Shown piece by piece: positions 1 to 7,684 of a DNA stretch of 52,509 nucleotides (position 1 is the first letter of the stretch; each line of letters opens with the position of its first letter). Position numbers and translations under genes: made by a program. The stretch covers positions 1 to 52,509 of the forward strand of contig JAETOO010000023.1 of assembly GCA_021771715.1 (NCBI GenBank). The letters are read 5' to 3'. Source of the DNA: Oscillospiraceae bacterium. GTDB lineage: Bacteria > Bacillota > Clostridia > Lachnospirales > Lachnospiraceae. The notes under the pieces were generated by a model. That model made no database searches. It was not told where the DNA came from and saw only the letters and a program-made list of their open reading frames with translations.

Positions 1-183
1 CATTTGGCGCACCCCCGGTATGAGCAAGTAGACCGATAGGTCGGATTGCGAATATCGGGGTCGATTGCAGGAGTGCGAAGCACGGAGCAATCGACTTTCA
101 TGCGTAGTGGTGCCTGTGAAGCAGGCATGTAAGTTATTTTCTATATGGCCTGCCATATCAGATCTTTCGAGCAGCCGCACTCA
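1..183. other. Left edge: structured non-coding DNA
   Basis: No gene is visible in full. Short open frames at the very start stop at about positions 31 and 39, so the last codons of a gene entering from the left are possible but cannot be recognised. The remainder is rich in inverted repeats: CCGATA/TATCGG (33-58), GTCGATTGC/GCAATCGAC (60-95), TGCCTG/CAGGCA (112-127) and the near-palindrome ATATGGCCTGCCATAT (143-158). The last may end transcription of the rhamnosidase gene on the minus strand, but the T-run after it is poor. Confidence 0.4.
60..137 (+). repeat. Dispersed structured repeat, copy 1
   Basis: A 39-base core (positions 94-132) starting CTTTCATGCGTAGTGGTGCC and ending CAGGCATGTAAG recurs, with about six differences, on the minus strand at 11485-11562. 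The bases before the core (TTGCAGGAGTGCGAAGCACG) are also related between copies. Each copy can fold a CAGGC-closed hairpin. I do not recognise a named element; both copies could sit in the 3' untranslated region of an upstream gene. Confidence 0.55.
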
Positions 184-2340
184 TTATCCCCATAAGGTAT
201 AACTGCCCGGCTCCACCTCGAGCCTGCGCTCCCCGATGCGGATCACTGCCGGCACCGGCGTCGTGATCTCATAGCGAACGCCCTCGGCCGTGTGGGTCCA
301 GCGGGAGCAGACCTCGCCGTTCCTCGTGTCAATCGAAGCCTCCAGCCACTCGAGCCGCTCATCCGGCTGCGGACAGAACTCGACGCGCGCAAAGCCAGGC
401 GCGTCCTCCAGGACATGGATTCCGGCCGCCTTCTCGTACACCCAGTCCGCCACAGAGCCGTACGCATAATGGTTGAACGAATTCATCGCCACGTCCCAGA
501 ACTCCCCGTTCTCCATGATGCCGTCCCAGTGCTCCCAGATCGTGGTCGCGCCCTTCTGCACCGGATACAGCCACGAGGGGTATGCCCTGCGCAAAAACAG
601 CGTGTACGCCAGGTCGTTGTGCCCGTATGCGCTCAGCACATGCAGGATGTACGGCGTCCCGACGAACCCGGTGCGGATCTGGCAGCCGTCCCTGCGGATC
701 ATCTCGGCCAGCGCATCCGCCGTCTTTTGCAGATCCTCGGCCAATCCGAACTGCACGGCCAGTATCGTCTCCGTCTGCGTCCGGTACTCCGGGTAATGCG
801 CGCGGAATGCGCGGACAATCCCGTCATAGAGCGCCTCATACTCAGAGACATCCTTTCCGAGCACCTTCCCGGCCTTCACGACAAGCTCCGTGGAACGCGC
901 GTAGAACGCGCTCGCGATAAAGTCCTCCCGCGACGAGCCCTTGTAGCTCCCCGACGGCGCATCCAGGCCGAGCCAGTCGCCATAGTGCTCGCCCCCGGTC
1001 CACAGGTACGGCGTCGTCGTGGCGTGCGTGATATAGTCGACCCAGCCCTTCATGCTCTCGAACTGCTCTGCGAGCACACTGACATCCCCGTAGGTCAGAT
1101 AAATCTGCCACGGACAGATCGTCGCTGCATCTCCCCACGCCGCACTTGGCACGTTGTCCGGCAGGTAATCCGGGATGACGTGCCCGACTCCGCCGTCCGC
1201 CCGCTGGTCCGCAGCCATGTCGCGCAGCCATTTCCGGAAGAACCGCTCCACATCGAAATTGTAGCTCGCAGCCTTCACAAACACCTGCGCGTCCCCGGTC
1301 CAGCCAAGGCGCTCATCGCGCTGCGGACAGTCTGTGGGCACATCCAGGAAGTTTCCTCTCTGCCCCCAGAAAATATTCGAGAACAGCTGGTTGACCTCCG
1401 GGTCCGAGCACCTCAGTCTGCCCGTCCTGCGGATCGCAGAGTACACCGCGATCCCGGTGAACTGCTCCGGCCGCGCCTCCTGCGGGAACTCGACCAGCTT
1501 CAGATAGCGGAACCCAAAGAAGGTCAGCGACGGATGCCAGGTCTGCGCTCCGTCTCTGCAGATGTAGGTCAGCTCCGCCTTCGCGCTGCGGTAATTATCA
1601 TTGTAGAAATTTCCGTTCTTGTCCAGCACCTCTCCGTGGAGCAGCTTCACGACCTGCCCCTGCTTCGCCTCCAGAGACACCTCCACATAGCCGGTGATCT
1701 CCTGTCCGAAGTCCACGACCGTCTCCCCTGCAGGCGTCCGGAAAATGCGCTTCGCCATGACGCGCTCCTGCTCCCGGGTCTCCTCGCCCTCCTGCGGGAT
1801 CAGAATCTCATACGGCCAGTCCAGCTCCGATGCAGCCGCCCACTCCTTCGCCTCAAAGCCTGCGTCGTACGTCTCGCCGTCGTAGATCTCGCTGAACCGC
1901 ACCGCGCTTTCCCCCCAGAGCCAGTCCGCGTCCGTCCCGATCACCTCGCTCGAGCCGTCCTCGTATGCGAGATGAAGCGCTCCGAGAATCCCTCTGGGCC
2001 TCGCCATCCGCCTCGCCTTGTCCTCCGAATCCATCCAACCCGGCATCGGGGAAGAAAACCAGCCTCTCCCGACCGTCACCTCGAGCGTGTTCTCCTGCCG
2101 CACAAGCGCGGTAACGTCATATTTCTGGTACTGCAGCCGCTTGTCATACGCAGTCCAGCCCGGTGCGAGGACAAATGCTCCGACACGCGCCCCGTTCAGC
2201 TTCGCCTCATACACCCCGAGAGCGGTCAGATACAACTCCGCCCTCTGCACGTTCTTCTCCGATCTCCAGCTCCTCTTGAATACCGGGCACACATCCCCAA
2301 TGTCCTTCGATGCCTGGATCCATTTTGCCTGAAATTCCAT
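184..2340 (-). CDS. alpha-L-rhamnosidase, GH78 family
   Basis: Hydrolyses terminal alpha-L-rhamnose from plant or bacterial glycans or glycosides. The 718-residue protein has the usual order: N-terminal beta-sandwich domains (about 1-300), the (alpha/alpha)6 barrel and a short C-terminal beta-sandwich. The hallmark DCPQRDERLGWTGD is at residues 337-350, with Glu343 the expected general acid; a downstream TTIWEHWDG segment carries the expected base region. There is no signal peptide, so it should act in the cytoplasm on imported rhamnosides. The ATG at 2340 has a strong GGAGGAGACAG ribosome site. It follows the M24 peptidase gene across an unusual 60-bp tandem repeat and may share its transcript. 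No rhamnose transporter or catabolic genes are in view. Confidence 0.93.
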   Translation of the reverse strand: MEFQAKWIQASKDIGDVCPVFKRSWRSEKNVQRAELYLTALGVYEAKLNGARVGAFVLAPGWTAYDKRLQYQKYDVTALVRQENTLEVTVGRGWFSSPMPGWMDSEDKARRMARPRGILGALHLAYEDGSSEVIGTDADWLWGESAVRFSEIYDGETYDAGFEAKEWAAASELDWPYEILIPQEGEETREQERVMAKRIFRTPAGETVVDFGQEITGYVEVSLEAKQGQVVKLLHGEVLDKNGNFYNDNYRSAKAELTYICRDGAQTWHPSLTFFGFRYLKLVEFPQEARPEQFTGIAVYSAIRRTGRLRCSDPEVNQLFSNIFWGQRGNFLDVPTDCPQRDERLGWTGDAQVFVKAASYNFDVERFFRKWLRDMAADQRADGGVGHVIPDYLPDNVPSAAWGDAATICPWQIYLTYGDVSVLAEQFESMKGWVDYITHATTTPYLWTGGEHYGDWLGLDAPSGSYKGSSREDFIASAFYARSTELVVKAGKVLGKDVSEYEALYDGIVRAFRAHYPEYRTQTETILAVQFGLAEDLQKTADALAEMIRRDGCQIRTGFVGTPYILHVLSAYGHNDLAYTLFLRRAYPSWLYPVQKGATTIWEHWDGIMENGEFWDVAMNSFNHYAYGSVADWVYEKAAGIHVLEDAPGFARVEFCPQPDERLEWLEASIDTRNGEVCSRWTHTAEGVRYEITTPVPAVIRIGERRLEVEPGSYTLWG

Positions 2341-2360
2341 CTGTCTCCTCCTCTCCTATC

Positions 2361-2600
2361 CAAGCCGCCATCCCATCCGGCGACATACGTTCACTGCCTG
2401 CAGCTCCTCTCTGTAAGCTTACAAGCCGCCTTGCCTCCCGCGCGATACCTTCACTCTCTGCGGCTCCTTTTGTAAGCTTACAAGCCGCCTTGCCGCACGG
2501 CGCAATTCCTTCACTCTCTGCGGCTCCTTTTGTAAGCTTACAAGCCGCCTTGCCATCCAGCGCTATTCCTCCACTACCTGCAGTTCTTTCGTGTAATGAT
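2361..2600 (-). repeat. 60-bp tandem array overlapping the peptidase gene 3' end
   Basis: Three nearly complete copies of a 60-bp unit fill the gap between the peptidase and rhamnosidase genes, with partial copies at both edges. Each full copy holds the palindrome TGTAAGCTTACA (2412-2423, 2471-2482, 2531-2542; spacing 59 and 60). The right-hand partial copy is the last codons and stop of the peptidase gene: about 33 bases there align with the repeat with roughly eight differences. On the minus strand every unit also carries AAAAGGAG, which resembles a ribosome-binding site. The array therefore looks like amplification of the gene's 3' end. Confidence 0.8.
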
Positions 2601-3642
2601 TCAGGATCTCCACTCCGGTCTCCGTCACGAGCACGAGATCCTCAATCCGCACACCGACGTCGCCCGGCAGATAAATGCCCGGCTCGATCGAAAACGTCAT
2701 GCCCGGCTGCGCGATGAGCTCGCTGCCGCCAGAGACATCCCCCTTCTCGTGCACCTCCATGCCGATAAAGTGGCCCAGTCGGTGCGTAAAATACGGCCCG
2801 TATCCGGCCTCCGTGATGATGTCCCGCGCGATGCGGTCGATCTCTGAGAGCTTCACACCCGGGCGGATCGCACGCTCCGCAGCCTCCTGCGCGCGCAGCA
2901 CCGTCTCGTAGACCTTCCTGTGCGCCTCGCTGACCTCACCGAAAAAGAACGTCCGCGTCATGTCGGAGCAGTAGCCCTCTTTCTTGCACCCGACGTCAAA
3001 CAGCACACAGTCGCCCCGCTTCAGCACCGTCTCATCCGGCCCGTGGTGCCCGTTCGCCGCATTCGCCCCAAACCCGACCAGCGCCCCGAAGGAGCCGCCG
3101 TCCGCGCCGAGGCGCTTGTAGATTCCCTCCATCTGCTCCGCGATCTCGAGCTCCGTCACGCCCGGACGGATCAGCTTTTTAAACTCTGCCATCGCCGCGT
3201 CATTGATCTGCGAGGAAGCCCGCATCAGCTCCCGCTCCTGCTCGTCCTTCTGCGCGCGGATCCGGTCGACGCAGTCCGAGCCGTTCACATACTCCGGCGC
3301 CGCGCCCTGCTCCATCAGGCGAAGCAGAAAGCGCGCAGCCATCTCCTTGTCCACGCCCAGCGGCTTCGTGTGATCGATGCAGGAATTGAGCAGCACGGTC
3401 CCGTCCTCGGAGTCCGAATACCACAAAATATCAATACCCGACACATCATTCAGCGTGAACAGGCGGTTCGCAATCAGCTTGTGCGCGCCGTCCTCCCGCA
3501 GATACAGCGCCCAGAAGCGCTCCATCGGGTTCTCATAGTGCACCGCCAGATGTGCGATGGACACCGGGTCCGTGATGACCATCTGCGTCAATCCCATTTC
3601 CTTCATCTCTGCCACAACACGCTCTACTCTCTCTGTTCTCAT
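2563..3642 (-). CDS. M24 family metallopeptidase (Xaa-Pro aminopeptidase/prolidase type)
   Basis: Predicted cytoplasmic exopeptidase or dipeptidase that cleaves bonds next to proline. About 359 residues: a creatinase-type N-terminal domain (about 1-125), then the pita-bread catalytic domain. Metal ligands are visible in order: the two Asp in FDVG...SDMTRTF, His in HRLGHFIGMEVH, Glu in SIEPGIY and Glu in VRIEDLVL. The ATG at 3642 begins the typical MRTERVERV start; an alternative ATG at 3675 lies only two bases after AAGGAGG, which is too close to be ideal. It follows metI by about 120 bp and may be co-transcribed with the methionine importer, which would fit peptide-derived amino-acid supply. 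Its last codons form part of the neighbouring tandem repeat. Confidence 0.9.
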   Translation of the reverse strand: MRTERVERVVAEMKEMGLTQMVITDPVSIAHLAVHYENPMERFWALYLREDGAHKLIANRLFTLNDVSGIDILWYSDSEDGTVLLNSCIDHTKPLGVDKEMAARFLLRLMEQGAAPEYVNGSDCVDRIRAQKDEQERELMRASSQINDAAMAEFKKLIRPGVTELEIAEQMEGIYKRLGADGGSFGALVGFGANAANGHHGPDETVLKRGDCVLFDVGCKKEGYCSDMTRTFFFGEVSEAHRKVYETVLRAQEAAERAIRPGVKLSEIDRIARDIITEAGYGPYFTHRLGHFIGMEVHEKGDVSGGSELIAQPGMTFSIEPGIYLPGDVGVRIEDLVLVTETGVEILNHYTKELQVVEE

Positions 3643-3764
3643 GTCCTTTTCTGCACTCCGACATCCGGACTGCATTTCCTCCTTTTTTTCAAGATGAGAC
3701 ACGGAAGCTCGTTCATGCGAAGCAATCCATCGTCCCATTCATCCCCGATTCACTCACAAGATCA

Positions 3765-4448
3765 TTACCGTCTCCGGTCGAGCTTTTTCGAAAGCATCAT
3801 GCCAATACTCTGCAGAATCTGCACGAGCAGCACCAGAATCACAATCGTGACGAGCATCACATCCGTCTCATAGCGGTGATACCCGTACCGTATCGCGATG
3901 TCCCCCAGACCGCCGCCGCCTACCGCGCCGGCCATCGCCGAGTAGCCAAGGATTGTCCCGATCGCAATGGTCACGCCGACCAGCAGCGACGTGCGCGCCT
4001 CCACCAGAAGGACACTCCAGATGATCCGGAACATCCCTGCGCCCATCGACTCTGCCGCCTCGATCACGCCGCGGTCTACCTCCTTCAGCGAGGACTCCAC
4101 CATACGCGCGATGAACGGCGCTGCCGCGATCGTCAGCGGTACAATCGTCGCCGTCGATCCGTAGCTCTTTCCGACAATCGCCTTCGTGATCGGGATCACC
4201 AGGATCAGAAGGATCAGAAACGGAATACTCCGCGCGATATTGACGATCACATCCAGAAGCTTGTAGATGACCGCGTGCATCCTCTGCCCGAGGGCGGAAT
4301 GCGAGCGAAGCCCTTCCTTGTCCGTCACCATCAGCGCAATCCCCATCGGCAGCCCGAACAGATAGCCGAAAAACGTCGCCATCAGCGTCATATATAAGGT
4401 ATCTCTTGTGCCCTCCACGAGCATCATGATCATTTCGTTATCCCACAT
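3765..4448 (-). CDS. metI: Methionine ABC transporter permease MetI
   Basis: Membrane subunit of the MetNIQ D/L-methionine importer. The 227-residue protein has about five hydrophobic segments and the cytoplasmic EAA loop (IEAAESMGAGMFRIIWSVLL), followed by the family-typical SAMAGAVGGGGLGD. The reading frame starts 11 bases inside the end of metN, so the two are translationally coupled. A GGAGGTG lies upstream at a somewhat long spacing. Length and motifs match the MetI family, and the surrounding metN and metQ make the substrate assignment firm. Confidence 0.95.
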   Translation of the reverse strand: MWDNEMIMMLVEGTRDTLYMTLMATFFGYLFGLPMGIALMVTDKEGLRSHSALGQRMHAVIYKLLDVIVNIARSIPFLILLILVIPITKAIVGKSYGSTATIVPLTIAAAPFIARMVESSLKEVDRGVIEAAESMGAGMFRIIWSVLLVEARTSLLVGVTIAIGTILGYSAMAGAVGGGGLGDIAIRYGYHRYETDVMLVTIVILVLLVQILQSIGMMLSKKLDRRR

Positions 4449-5448
4449 AATGAGTCAGCACCTCCACTCCAAGCCGTTTCTCGCGCAGATCGCGGATCAT
4501 CTGCTCCGCCGTCTCCCGGACCTCCGGAAGCTGCAGGATCATCTCTCCCTCCGCGCTGCCGTTGATGTCCTTCGTGTCCGCGAACATAATATTCACCGGC
4601 GTCTTATACTTCAATACCAGGTTCGCGACCACCGGCTCAAAGGAGGACTGCCCGGAAAATGTGATCCGGACGAGCTGCTCCCCGCTCATCCGCTGGATCT
4701 GCTCTGCTCCGGTCAGGATCAGCTTGCGCGCTGCCTCCGTCTTGGGTGAGTGAAACAGCTCCTGCACCGTCCCGGTCTCGGCCAGCGTGCCGTTGTCCAG
4801 AACAGCCACATGGCGGCAGATCTGCTGCACGACACTCATCTCGTGTGTGATCACGACGATGGTGATCCCGTACGTCTCATTGATGCTCTTCAAAAGGCTG
4901 AGGATGGATTTCGTCGTCTGCGGATCCAGCGCGCTCGTCGCCTCATCGCACAGCAGGATCTTCGGGTTGTTCGCCAGGACGCGCGCGATCGCGACACGCT
5001 GCTTCTGTCCGCCGGAGAGCTGTGCCGGGTAAGCGTTGGCCTTCTCTGCGAGACCGACCGTCTCCAGCAGCTCCATCGCCCGCGCTCTCGCCTCAGATTT
5101 CTTCACCCCAGTGATTTTCATCGGAAAGCAGACATTTTCCAGCACGCTCTTCTGCATCAGCAGATTGAAATGCTGGAAAATCATGCCGATATCCCGCCGC
5201 GTCAGCCGCAGCTCCTTCTCAGACAGCTCGGTCAGACTCTTTCCGTCGACCGTCACCGTCCCGGAGGTCGGCTGCTCCAGCAGGTTCAGGCAGCGCACCA
5301 GCGTACTCTTGCCCGCACCGGACAGACCGATGATACCAAAAATATCTCCCTTTTCAATGGCAAAGCTGATATCCTTTGCCGCATCCACCGTCGTCCCCTT
5401 GACGTTGAACGTCTTGCATAAATGTTCTACTCGGATAATCGGTTCCAT
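4438..5448 (-). CDS. metN: Methionine ABC transporter ATP-binding protein MetN
   Basis: ATPase of the methionine importer. Walker A is GLSGAGKST (about residues 41-49), the signature is LSGGQKQR, Walker B is ILLCDEATSALD and the switch histidine is in VITHEM. The C-terminal 70 residues form the NIL (ACT-like) domain, which in E. coli MetN binds methionine and inhibits transport, so feedback at the protein level is expected. The 336-residue length is typical. The ATG at 5448 is preceded by GGAGAAGAGAGAA. It lies between metQ (255 bp upstream) and metI (overlapping). Confidence 0.95.
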   Translation of the reverse strand: MEPIIRVEHLCKTFNVKGTTVDAAKDISFAIEKGDIFGIIGLSGAGKSTLVRCLNLLEQPTSGTVTVDGKSLTELSEKELRLTRRDIGMIFQHFNLLMQKSVLENVCFPMKITGVKKSEARARAMELLETVGLAEKANAYPAQLSGGQKQRVAIARVLANNPKILLCDEATSALDPQTTKSILSLLKSINETYGITIVVITHEMSVVQQICRHVAVLDNGTLAETGTVQELFHSPKTEAARKLILTGAEQIQRMSGEQLVRITFSGQSSFEPVVANLVLKYKTPVNIMFADTKDINGSAEGEMILQLPEVRETAEQMIRDLREKRLGVEVLTHYVG

Positions 5449-5587
5449 TTCTCTCTTCTCCTGTAATCTATGTACTCCGGCTCATGCACCGGAAAATGCT
5501 CTTTCTCAAGCATACCCTTTTTCCGGCCGGCTGTAAAGAATAAGTTTGATTGCACGGTCTGTTTTTCTTATTCAGACAGGACGCCAA

Positions 5588-5638
5588 AGGAGCCGGTAGG
5601 CTGGCTGTGCGCCTTTGTACCGGCTCCTGATCATGTTC
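5588..5638 (-). terminator. Hairpin between metQ and metN
   Basis: A perfect 11-bp stem (AGGAGCCGGTA/TACCGGCTCCT) with a 29-base loop lies in the 255-bp gap after metQ. It lacks a strong T-run on the minus strand. It may be a leaky terminator or an mRNA-stability hairpin that keeps the binding protein in excess over the ATPase and permease, a common arrangement in ABC operons. The functional reading is inference. Confidence 0.4.
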
Positions 5639-5703
5639 TGGGGTTCTGGCAGAATCCGTTCTGCGCAGTCGTCTGCGCGATCCCGCGCGGTCTCTGCCAC
5701 AGT

Positions 5704-6579
5704 TTACTCGGTAACTGCCTCCGTAGCCTCCTCGGCTGCCTCTGTCCCGGCCTCAGCCGCCTCATCGCTCTCCTCGAACGGTACGACTGCTCCGTTGTAC
5801 GTCTCGTTGATATAATTCTTGATCTCGTCGGACTTCAGGACATTCACCAGAGCCTGCGTCTTCTCGCTCTCCTCATTCCCCTCGAGAACTGCGATCACAT
5901 TCACATACGTCTTTGCCGTCTCAGAATCCGAGGACTCGTATGCGATCGAATCCTTCATGACGGAAAGACCTGCGTCCAACGCATAGTTGCCGTTCAGCAC
6001 GACAACTGCGACCTCATCCCTGACACGCGGCACCTGTGCTGCCTCCAGCTCGAGGATCTCGACATTCAGCGGGTTCTCCTCGATATCCTTTACCGTAGCA
6101 GTCAGGCCTGCATCCTCCTTCAGCTTGATCACGCCGTTCGCCTCGAGCAGAAGCAGCGCCCGCGCCTCGTTCGTCGTATCGTTCGGCACGGCGATCTCGT
6201 CCCCCTCCGCGAGCTCATCGAGGCTGGACTTTGTGCCCGGATAGATGCCAAACGGCTCATAGTGGATGCCGCCCGCATTTACGAGGTGTGTGCCATGCTG
6301 CTCATTGAAATCATTCAGATACTGGACGTGCTGGAAATAGTTCGCGTCGATCTCCCCGCTGTCCACCACCTGATTCGGGATCACATAATCATCAAAAATC
6401 TCAATCTCCAGCTCCCAGCCCTGCTCCTCCAGAAGCGGCTTCGCCTGCTCAAGAATCTCCGCATGCGGTGTCGGGGACGCTCCGACCGTGATCGTCTTAT
6501 CCTCATCCGCAAGCGCCGTCACCGACCATGTCGACGCCGCAAGCGCCAGAGCCAGACCGAAATACGCAAATTTTTTCAT
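5704..6579 (-). CDS. metQ: Methionine-binding protein MetQ (NLPA family), no lipobox
   Basis: Extracytoplasmic binding protein of the MetNIQ importer. About 291 residues: signal sequence 1-26 (MKKFAYFGLALALAAS...ALA), then the NLPA fold with GASPTPHAEIL, DANYFQHVQYL, GIYPGTKSSLDEL and IAVPNDTTNEARAL. The second of two nearby ATGs (6579) is chosen because AAGGAGG is eight bases before it but only two before the first. The signal peptide ends in an Ala-Leu-Ala type I site and has no lipobox cysteine, unusual for a binding protein of a Gram-positive cell. The C-terminus is a low-complexity Glu/Ala/Thr tail. No SAM riboswitch is visible upstream. Confidence 0.93.
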   Translation of the reverse strand: MKKFAYFGLALALAASTWSVTALADEDKTITVGASPTPHAEILEQAKPLLEEQGWELEIEIFDDYVIPNQVVDSGEIDANYFQHVQYLNDFNEQHGTHLVNAGGIHYEPFGIYPGTKSSLDELAEGDEIAVPNDTTNEARALLLLEANGVIKLKEDAGLTATVKDIEENPLNVEILELEAAQVPRVRDEVAVVVLNGNYALDAGLSVMKDSIAYESSDSETAKTYVNVIAVLEGNEESEKTQALVNVLKSDEIKNYINETYNGAVVPFEESDEAAEAGTEAAEEATEAVTE

Positions 6580-6751
6580 AACCATATCCTCCTTTTTATT
6601 TGCAGGAATCCAATGACGGCACCATCCGCCGCGGAATCCCTATCAGATTGGTATGAATCTTACCATGTCCCTCCTGCCTTGTCAATCGTTTTGGCCAAAT
6701 CCCAGTATCGGAATTCAGGATGGCTCGCTATAGGCTGCGGCTATAACGCAC

Positions 6752-7684
6752 TCAGATACTCGTGAAATGCGGCGCCCCCATCAGATCATACGGAGTCACC
6801 TGGTATACGTAGTAATTGAGCCAGTTCGTATAGAGATTGTTCGCGTGGGATCTCCACATCAAAAGCGGCTTCACCGACGGATCATCCCCCTGGTAATAAT
6901 TCTTCGGAATGTCAATCGGCAGGCCCTTGCCGAGATCGCGGTGGTACTCCCCGTCAAGCGTCACCCGGTCGTACTCCGGATGGCCCATGACAAAGATCTT
7001 CCGCCCGTTGTCCGCCATCGCGAGGAACAAGCCGGCCTCGTCGGACTCCGCGAGGATTGTGAGCTCCTTCACCTTGCGGATCTGCTCGATCGGGACGTCC
7101 GTGTGGCGCGAATGCGGCGCCAGGAACATGTCGTCAAAGCCGCGCACCAGCGGGACCTTGCGGTTCAGCACCCGGTGCCAGAACAGGCCGAACATCTTGT
7201 GGTCGAGCAGCTTTTTCTGCAGGCCGTAGTGATAGTACAGCCCCGCCTGCGCCGCCCAGCACAGGTAGATCGTCGACGTCACGTTCCGTTCCGTCCAGTC
7301 GATGATCTGTGTCAGCTCGTCCCAGTAGTCGACCTCCTCAAACTCCATGAGCTCCACCGGAGCCCCCGTGATAATCATCCCGTCAAACCGCCGGTCACAG
7401 ATGTCGTCAAACTCCACGTAAAATTTGTTCAGGTGGCTGGTCGAGGTGTTCTTCGCCTCATGCGATTTTACCTTGACGAAGGTGACGTCCACCTGCAGCG
7501 GCGTGTTTGAGAGCGAGCGCAGCAGCTGCAGCTCCGTCTCCTCCTTCAGCGGCATCAGATTCAGAATCGCAATCTGAATCGGCCGGATGTCCTGGTGCAC
7601 GGCACGTCCTTCCTCCATCACAAATATGTTTTCCCGTTCCAGAATCTCCCGCGCCGGGAGATCGCTTTGTACTTTAATCGGCAT
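6752..7684 (-). CDS. metA: Homoserine O-acyltransferase MetA, predicted acetyl-CoA specific
   Basis: Acylates L-homoserine in the first committed step of methionine synthesis. The 310-residue protein carries the catalytic Cys142 in TIYLCWAAQAG and the His/Glu pair in GHPEYD. Residue 111 is Glu (GAPVELMEF). In Bacillus cereus MetA, Glu111 was shown to favour acetyl-CoA, whereas E. coli has Gly111 and uses succinyl-CoA, so O-acetylhomoserine is the likely product despite the succinyltransferase family name. The ATG at 7684 overlaps the last 11 bases of ligA, showing coupling in the rluF-ligA-metA operon. It lies next to the methionine importer metQNI. Confidence 0.94.
   Translation of the reverse strand: MPIKVQSDLPAREILERENIFVMEEGRAVHQDIRPIQIAILNLMPLKEETELQLLRSLSNTPLQVDVTFVKVKSHEAKNTSTSHLNKFYVEFDDICDRRFDGMIITGAPVELMEFEEVDYWDELTQIIDWTERNVTSTIYLCWAAQAGLYYHYGLQKKLLDHKMFGLFWHRVLNRKVPLVRGFDDMFLAPHSRHTDVPIEQIRKVKELTILAESDEAGLFLAMADNGRKIFVMGHPEYDRVTLDGEYHRDLGKGLPIDIPKNYYQGDDPSVKPLLMWRSHANNLYTNWLNYYVYQVTPYDLMGAPHFTSI

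Noticed and set aside
2310..2717. A 135-codon plus-strand frame with repeated Ser-Leu-Gln-Ala-Ala-Leu-Pro
   Set aside because: It is a translation of the 60-bp tandem array and the antisense of the peptidase end.
6580..6751. SAM riboswitch or T-box controlling metQNI or metA
   Set aside because: The upstream gaps are too short and lack the conserved cores; metA overlaps ligA and has no leader of its own.
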